Positions 60,605 to 64,000 of a stretch of 64,000 bases of DNA are shown piece by piece. The notes under the pieces are model-generated. The model worked only from the letters and a program-made list of their open reading frames with translations, was not told where the DNA came from and did not search any database. Both the position numbers and the translations under genes were made by a program. The stretch spans positions 1,369,290 through 1,433,289 of the forward strand of contig NZ_MAQX01000001.1 in the NCBI RefSeq assembly GCF_001682865.1. Reading direction: 5' to 3'. Numbering within the stretch: position 1 is the first letter of the stretch; each line of letters starts with the position of its first letter. The DNA comes from Bacillus sp. FJAT-26390. Lineage in GTDB: Bacteria > Bacillota > Bacilli > Paenibacillales > Paenibacillaceae.

Positions 60605-60785
60605 CGTATGCCGAGAGCGTTTTTTGACTGCCGATTCATGCTCGGAGAGAGAGTCTAGTAACTACTCGCTAGCTCCTACGTAAAATCGGTCATATTCTCA
60701 CTTTCATCTGCTTGGGCAAGATGGTCAAAGCTGCATGGGGAGATTTTAACGGGAAAACCTCACATTTCATAACCCCCGATAAGTC

Positions 60786-60819
60786 AAACGAGCCTTAGAA
60801 TCACTTCTAAGGCTCGTTT
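60786..60819 (-). terminator. Terminator of the GH8 glycanase gene
   Basis: AAACGAGCCTTAGAA pairs with TTCTAAGGCTCGTTT across TCAC, followed on the minus strand by AAC-TT; a strong 15-bp stem. Confidence 0.75.
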
Positions 60820-60838
60820 ACTTAGCTAATTGATTGGT

Positions 60839-62737
60839 CTAGCCACCGTTGATAATAAGAACCGGACGTCTCGATGAAGTCGAATTCTCTTTAGACGCAA
60901 AATCCGCTCCAGCATCATCGGTCAAGCCGACGATTCGGAATGAAATCGTATTGCCCGAAGCATTCTGAACGAAGGAAGTGACGTCTAGATTGACGTATGT
61001 CCCTGCCGAGCTAGCCGTTGCTGATCCGAGTGCAGTACCGGAAGTTGTTGGCTGGTTCGAATATTTAATCGTAGATTCCGTCCATGAGTTTGTCGTTATG
61101 CCAATCGCTTGTAATGGGAACGAGCTCGTATTGCTGTGAAAGCTGTTTACGTACAATCTTATGACTGCCGAGTTTACCGTACCTGTAACCGATGATTTAT
61201 TGAATTTCAAATAACCTTTACGGTCAAACGATACATTTGACTCTCTTTTCTTAAGCGTTAGCGACGCTTGGCTGCCATAATTATCGCCGCTATATGTGCC
61301 TCCACGCACAAAGCTGTCTTCCGTTACCGCCAGTGTCGTCCCAGGATTGTTAGGTCCAGAGGTCGCGGTTGGACTTGGTGTTGTCGTCGGGCTAGGAGTA
61401 GCGGTTGGCGTTGGAGTCGGTGTTGCCGTCGGAGTTGGCGATGGGCTTGTTCCGCCGCTTCCCGGTTTCCACCAGTTGCCTGAGATGTAAAGCAAATTAA
61501 GTAAGTTGAAAGAATCGCTGAAGTAGCTCGACTTTGCATTTTTCATCCAGTCCCAGCCAGCGTTCACCCAAGCCTGGTGGCTAGTGCTCGTCGTTGCCGC
61601 AGAAATCAACGGCGCTGTAAACACAGCTTCACTATAGCTATTAAGAGCGGTACCGCTTAAAGAATAACCTGCTTTAATGCCAGCTGGCGAGTTGCCTGTC
61701 TTGCCTTTGATCCATACCGCCATTTTGTCAGCGATTGTTTTGGATCTGGTGTCACCGTAGAGAGCGTAATCCATGACGATCCGCAGCGGTACGCGGGAAG
61801 CATTGTAATAAAACGCGTTCGTTTCTTTAAACTCATCCAAATACCATTCCGGCGCCGGCTTGGCAGGATTATCCACAATGAAATCGGAAATCAATCCTGT
61901 TGTGGAAGCATACGAATTGCTGACTTGCGTGTACGCCGTATATAAGCTATTGATGACATTGATCCACGTTTGATCGCCCGTTACATCATAAAATGCACGG
62001 AGATGGCTGAGCATCCAGTCAGACGGCCTTGAATTTGTTGCCGTCTTCGTATCCCAATCCCCTAGGTTAAGGCGATTGCCATTCGTCACGTTGCTGGCTT
62101 TAATGGCATTGATCATTTTCTTGGCTTCAGACAAATAATTGATCGTCCCGCTGGAGCCCCATTGATTATGCGCCAATACGAGGGAATAAGCGATATCCAA
62201 ATCCCCATCCGTAGCGGAGCCAAAATGGCCTTGCGCATTAATGCTGTCCGCTACAACCCAGCCCATCAAAGCTGAATTGCCTGAGCTTTTGAAAGCTCTT
62301 GCCGTTTTGAACATCCCATCATAGACCGTCTTAGCGTTCGAATCATATCCTGCCATCAATGCCGTAATAACCATGCCGAAGCCCTGACCCTCAGAGGTTC
62401 CAAGCGGATTAAATCCCTCTGCGCTTCCTGTTATGTCTCCTTTAACGTAATAGCCTCCAGGAAGTGACGACAGGTTGTTTTTCACATACTTGCCTTTCCA
62501 GTAATCATAATACGATGAGACGGAAGCATTCATGGATGATTGACTGACATGATTAGGTTTAATAATGCCGGGATAACTGACTTGCTGCGGAAAAGGCTTC
62601 AATTCCCCTGCTGCGCGTACGGTGCCCTCGAACGATGCAGGTACCTGGGATACACCGGCAACGATGATCGTTGCAAGACCAATAACGGCAGCTTTCTTAA
62701 ACGTGCGGGCCAATCGAAAAACGCTTTTGTACATCAT
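60839..62737 (-). CDS. GH8 glycanase (chitosanase/endoglucanase type) with C-terminal CBM-like domain
   Basis: A 632-residue secreted enzyme. Signal peptide about 1-42 (ending VRAAG); a GH8 catalytic (alpha/alpha)6 barrel about 50-425 with the general acid E in LGTSEGQGFGMVITALMAG and the ATDGDLDIAYSLVLAHNQWG segment; a Ser/Pro/Thr-rich linker of about 40 residues (TPTPTATPSP-type); and a C-terminal DNRLRE/CBM96-like beta domain (EDSFVRGGTYSGDNYGS, RRPVLIINGG). It may act on chitosan or beta-glucan. ATG 62737 or 62734 lies behind GGGAGG. Two catabolite-type palindromes lie upstream. Confidence 0.9.
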   Translation of the reverse strand: MMYKSVFRLARTFKKAAVIGLATIIVAGVSQVPASFEGTVRAAGELKPFPQQVSYPGIIKPNHVSQSSMNASVSSYYDYWKGKYVKNNLSSLPGGYYVKGDITGSAEGFNPLGTSEGQGFGMVITALMAGYDSNAKTVYDGMFKTARAFKSSGNSALMGWVVADSINAQGHFGSATDGDLDIAYSLVLAHNQWGSSGTINYLSEAKKMINAIKASNVTNGNRLNLGDWDTKTATNSRPSDWMLSHLRAFYDVTGDQTWINVINSLYTAYTQVSNSYASTTGLISDFIVDNPAKPAPEWYLDEFKETNAFYYNASRVPLRIVMDYALYGDTRSKTIADKMAVWIKGKTGNSPAGIKAGYSLSGTALNSYSEAVFTAPLISAATTSTSHQAWVNAGWDWMKNAKSSYFSDSFNLLNLLYISGNWWKPGSGGTSPSPTPTATPTPTPTATPSPTTTPSPTATSGPNNPGTTLAVTEDSFVRGGTYSGDNYGSQASLTLKKRESNVSFDRKGYLKFNKSSVTGTVNSAVIRLYVNSFHSNTSSFPLQAIGITTNSWTESTIKYSNQPTTSGTALGSATASSAGTYVNLDVTSFVQNASGNTISFRIVGLTDDAGADFASKENSTSSRRPVLIINGG

Positions 62738-62753
62738 TTCGCCTCCCTTATAA

Positions 62754-62767
62754 TTTAAGCGCTTAAA
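62754..62767. promoter_or_regulatory. Operator-type palindrome upstream of the GH8 gene
   Basis: TTTAAGCGCTTAAA is a perfect 14-bp palindrome with the AAGCGCTT centre of LacI/CcpA-family sites, about 17 bases before the start codon of the GH8 gene. Confidence 0.6.
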
Positions 62768-62831
62768 CTTTTTGGTTAAAAAAAATGAAAAAGGAATGTC
62801 CCATCCATATTTCTTCTTCTTTCCCAAGTAA

Positions 62832-62845
62832 GTCAAGCGCTTTCA
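62832..62845 (-). promoter_or_regulatory. Likely cre (catabolite) site upstream of the GH8 gene
   Basis: On the minus strand TGAAAGCGCTTGAC fits the catabolite-response consensus at all but one or two positions. It lies about 95 bases before the GH8 start, near the expected promoter. The gap 62846-63184 also holds the upstream region of the ArsB-type gene, in which I see no clear operator. Confidence 0.55.
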
Positions 62846-63184
62846 CAGAGAGTGTATCACAAAAGATACTGGTTGAAAATGTATTTATTTGCGATTTTCG
62901 CACTCGGATATGGCGTACTTAAATAGACTCTTATCCATTGTCGGTAACTATCATTACGAGACAAACATCTTCAATTGATACTCGCGCATTTTAATAGGAA
63001 TAGGGATATTGACCAGTACGAATGATATGTCTTGTACGTATACATACATTACATCTTAACTATTAAATGCAACTTTAGAGGAGGGATCGCCTATTCACTA
63101 GAAACGCAGTTGGGACGGAAGTAAACGTATATAAAATGCAAACTAACTAGAGAGAAACTTCTATCCACGAAAAGAGGTTTAAGC

Positions 63185-64000
63185 ATGCACGATTTAATGA
63201 TTATTATGACACTCTGTTCCTTCCTTTTGACGATCGGCTTCATATTTTGGCGTCCCCATGTTAACGAGGCGATTCCGGCATCGATTGGCGCTTTTTTCGT
63301 CCTTCTCAGCGGCAGCGTTTCACTAGCAGACCTCGGTCAAATAACAGAGACGATAAGCGGCGCCGCTATCACCATTATGGCAACTATTGTTATGGCTATT
63401 GTTTTAGAGAGCTTTGGATTCTTTTATTGGGCGGCGGAGCTTCTCACAAGAAAAGCAAAAGGCTCCGGCATTCGGCTATTTTGGCTAACGAATCTATTTT
63501 GTTTTCTCATGACTCTTTTCGTTAATAATGACGGCAGTATTTTAATAACGACACCGATTTTATTGCTTTTGCTAAAAAATATGGGACTGAAAAATCATCA
63601 AAAAATACCTTATTTGCTATCAGGCGCATTAATTGCGACAGCATCAAGCGCTCCCATAGGCGTTAGTAATATCGTGAATTTGATCGCACTGAAAATCGTT
63701 CACATGGATTTGTACATGCACACCGCGATGATGTTCGTGCCAGCCTCATTAGGGCTAGTCCTATTGACCTTGCTGCTCTTTCTTACCTTTTACCGCGTCC
63801 TCCCTAAAAAGCTGCCTGAAGTAAAGCAATGGAATTTGATTCCGGGGAGCCATCCTTTAAAAGAAGTCGTCCAGCATGAAAACCGCAACAAATTTATGCG
63901 CAACATACTCATCTTCGTATTTTGTGTCCGGATTAGCTTGTTTGTAGCATCCTATTTCCACTTTCCGATCTCGTTAATGGCTGTAATCGGATCTTCCTTG
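63185..64000 (+). CDS. ArsB/NhaD-type transporter, N-terminal part (runs off window)
   Basis: The first 272 codons of an ion transporter that continues beyond the window. It begins MHDLMIIMTLCSFLLTIGFIFW and shows at least seven membrane helices. LFVNNDGSILITTPILLLLL is the discontinuous helix with ND of the ArsB/NhaD group. GAGG lies 7 bases before the ATG. ArsB exports arsenite or antimonite; no arsR or arsC is visible here, so the substrate is not certain. Confidence 0.8.
   Translation, partial: MHDLMIIMTLCSFLLTIGFIFWRPHVNEAIPASIGAFFVLLSGSVSLADLGQITETISGAAITIMATIVMAIVLESFGFFYWAAELLTRKAKGSGIRLFWLTNLFCFLMTLFVNNDGSILITTPILLLLLKNMGLKNHQKIPYLLSGALIATASSAPIGVSNIVNLIALKIVHMDLYMHTAMMFVPASLGLVLLTLLLFLTFYRVLPKKLPEVKQWNLIPGSHPLKEVVQHENRNKFMRNILIFVFCVRISLFVASYFHFPISLMAVIGSSL

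Noticed and set aside
62846-63184. An ArsR-type operator before the ArsB-like gene
   Set aside because: The region is AT-rich with scattered short repeats (for example GTACGTATACATAC), but none forms a convincing symmetric operator, and no arsR gene is visible.
1-64000. CRISPR arrays, tRNA/rRNA genes, insertion sequences, integrases or prophage genes
   Set aside because: No regularly spaced direct repeats, cloverleaf sequences, transposase motifs or phage structural genes were seen. The low-complexity stretch in the GH8 gene is a coding Ser/Pro/Thr linker.

Overview
The window reads as chromosomal DNA of an endospore-forming member of the Bacillota, most likely Paenibacillaceae (Paenibacillus or a close relative). 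The signs are a GerA-type spore germination operon, bacillithiol synthesis genes (bshA, bshB1), an S-layer-homology protein, copper-amine-oxidase-type repeats on a cell-wall amidase, a GH8 glycanase with a Pro/Thr/Ser linker, strong AGGAGG ribosome sites with frequent TTG/GTG starts, and a long block whose order follows the Bacillus subtilis qcr-ypj-dapB-mgsA-bsh-cca-birA-pan-dinG-ypm region. No rRNA, tRNA, IS element, prophage or CRISPR array was seen.

Layout. 1-6.2 kb (minus strand): the N-terminal part of a dynamin-like GTPase, a small conserved protein, nth, an SLH surface protein, and a GerMN lipoprotein beside an N-acetylmuramoyl-L-alanine amidase. 6.2-9.3 kb: leuCD with a divergent LysR regulator. 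9.3-18.2 kb: methionine salvage and proline synthesis interleaved. mtnU-like nitrilase and mtnE lie upstream of a proline-type T-box leader, followed by proB-proA-proC-mtnW-mtnX-mtnB with overlapping ends and one terminator, so half of the MTA-salvage pathway appears to be wired to uncharged tRNA-Pro. 18.2-20.7 kb: a TetR regulator and an unknown protein that share a palindromic operator, and a MerR-methyltransferase fusion. 20.8-26.4 kb: dnaD-like gene, a TTG-started 3-hydroxyacyl-CoA dehydrogenase overlapping ackA, and an unusual FtsH-like membrane protease with no extracytoplasmic domain, preceded by a small membrane-anchored partner.

25.9-46.8 kb is the long minus-strand housekeeping block: ypiF, qcrABC (menaquinol:cytochrome c reductase), ypjA, ypjB, (ypjC on the plus strand), ypjD, a TPR protein, dapB, mgsA, bshB1, bshA, cca, birA, panB-panC-panD behind a leader with its own promoter, an 18-codon ORF and a terminator, a second TPR protein, dinG, rex, an MTA/SAH deaminase and ypmB. 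46.6-50.7 kb holds an IDEAL-domain peptide, a gamma-carbonic anhydrase, an unknown 391-residue protein, a histidine phosphatase and an ECF sigma/anti-sigma pair. 51-53.4 kb is a PhyH-HEAT fusion facing an AraC regulator. 53.5-57.5 kb is the gerA-type tricistron. 57.5-60.5 kb is a two-component system facing a secreted protein. 60.8-62.7 kb is a GH8 glycanase under apparent carbon control, and the window ends inside an ArsB-type transporter.

The most noteworthy items are the proline T-box/methionine-salvage operon, the split FtsH-like protease pair, the panBCD leader, the MerR-methyltransferase fusion with a 19-bp-spacer promoter, the duplicated TetR operator, the hairpin that buries the ypjB start, and the 27-bp dyad upstream of qcrABC.
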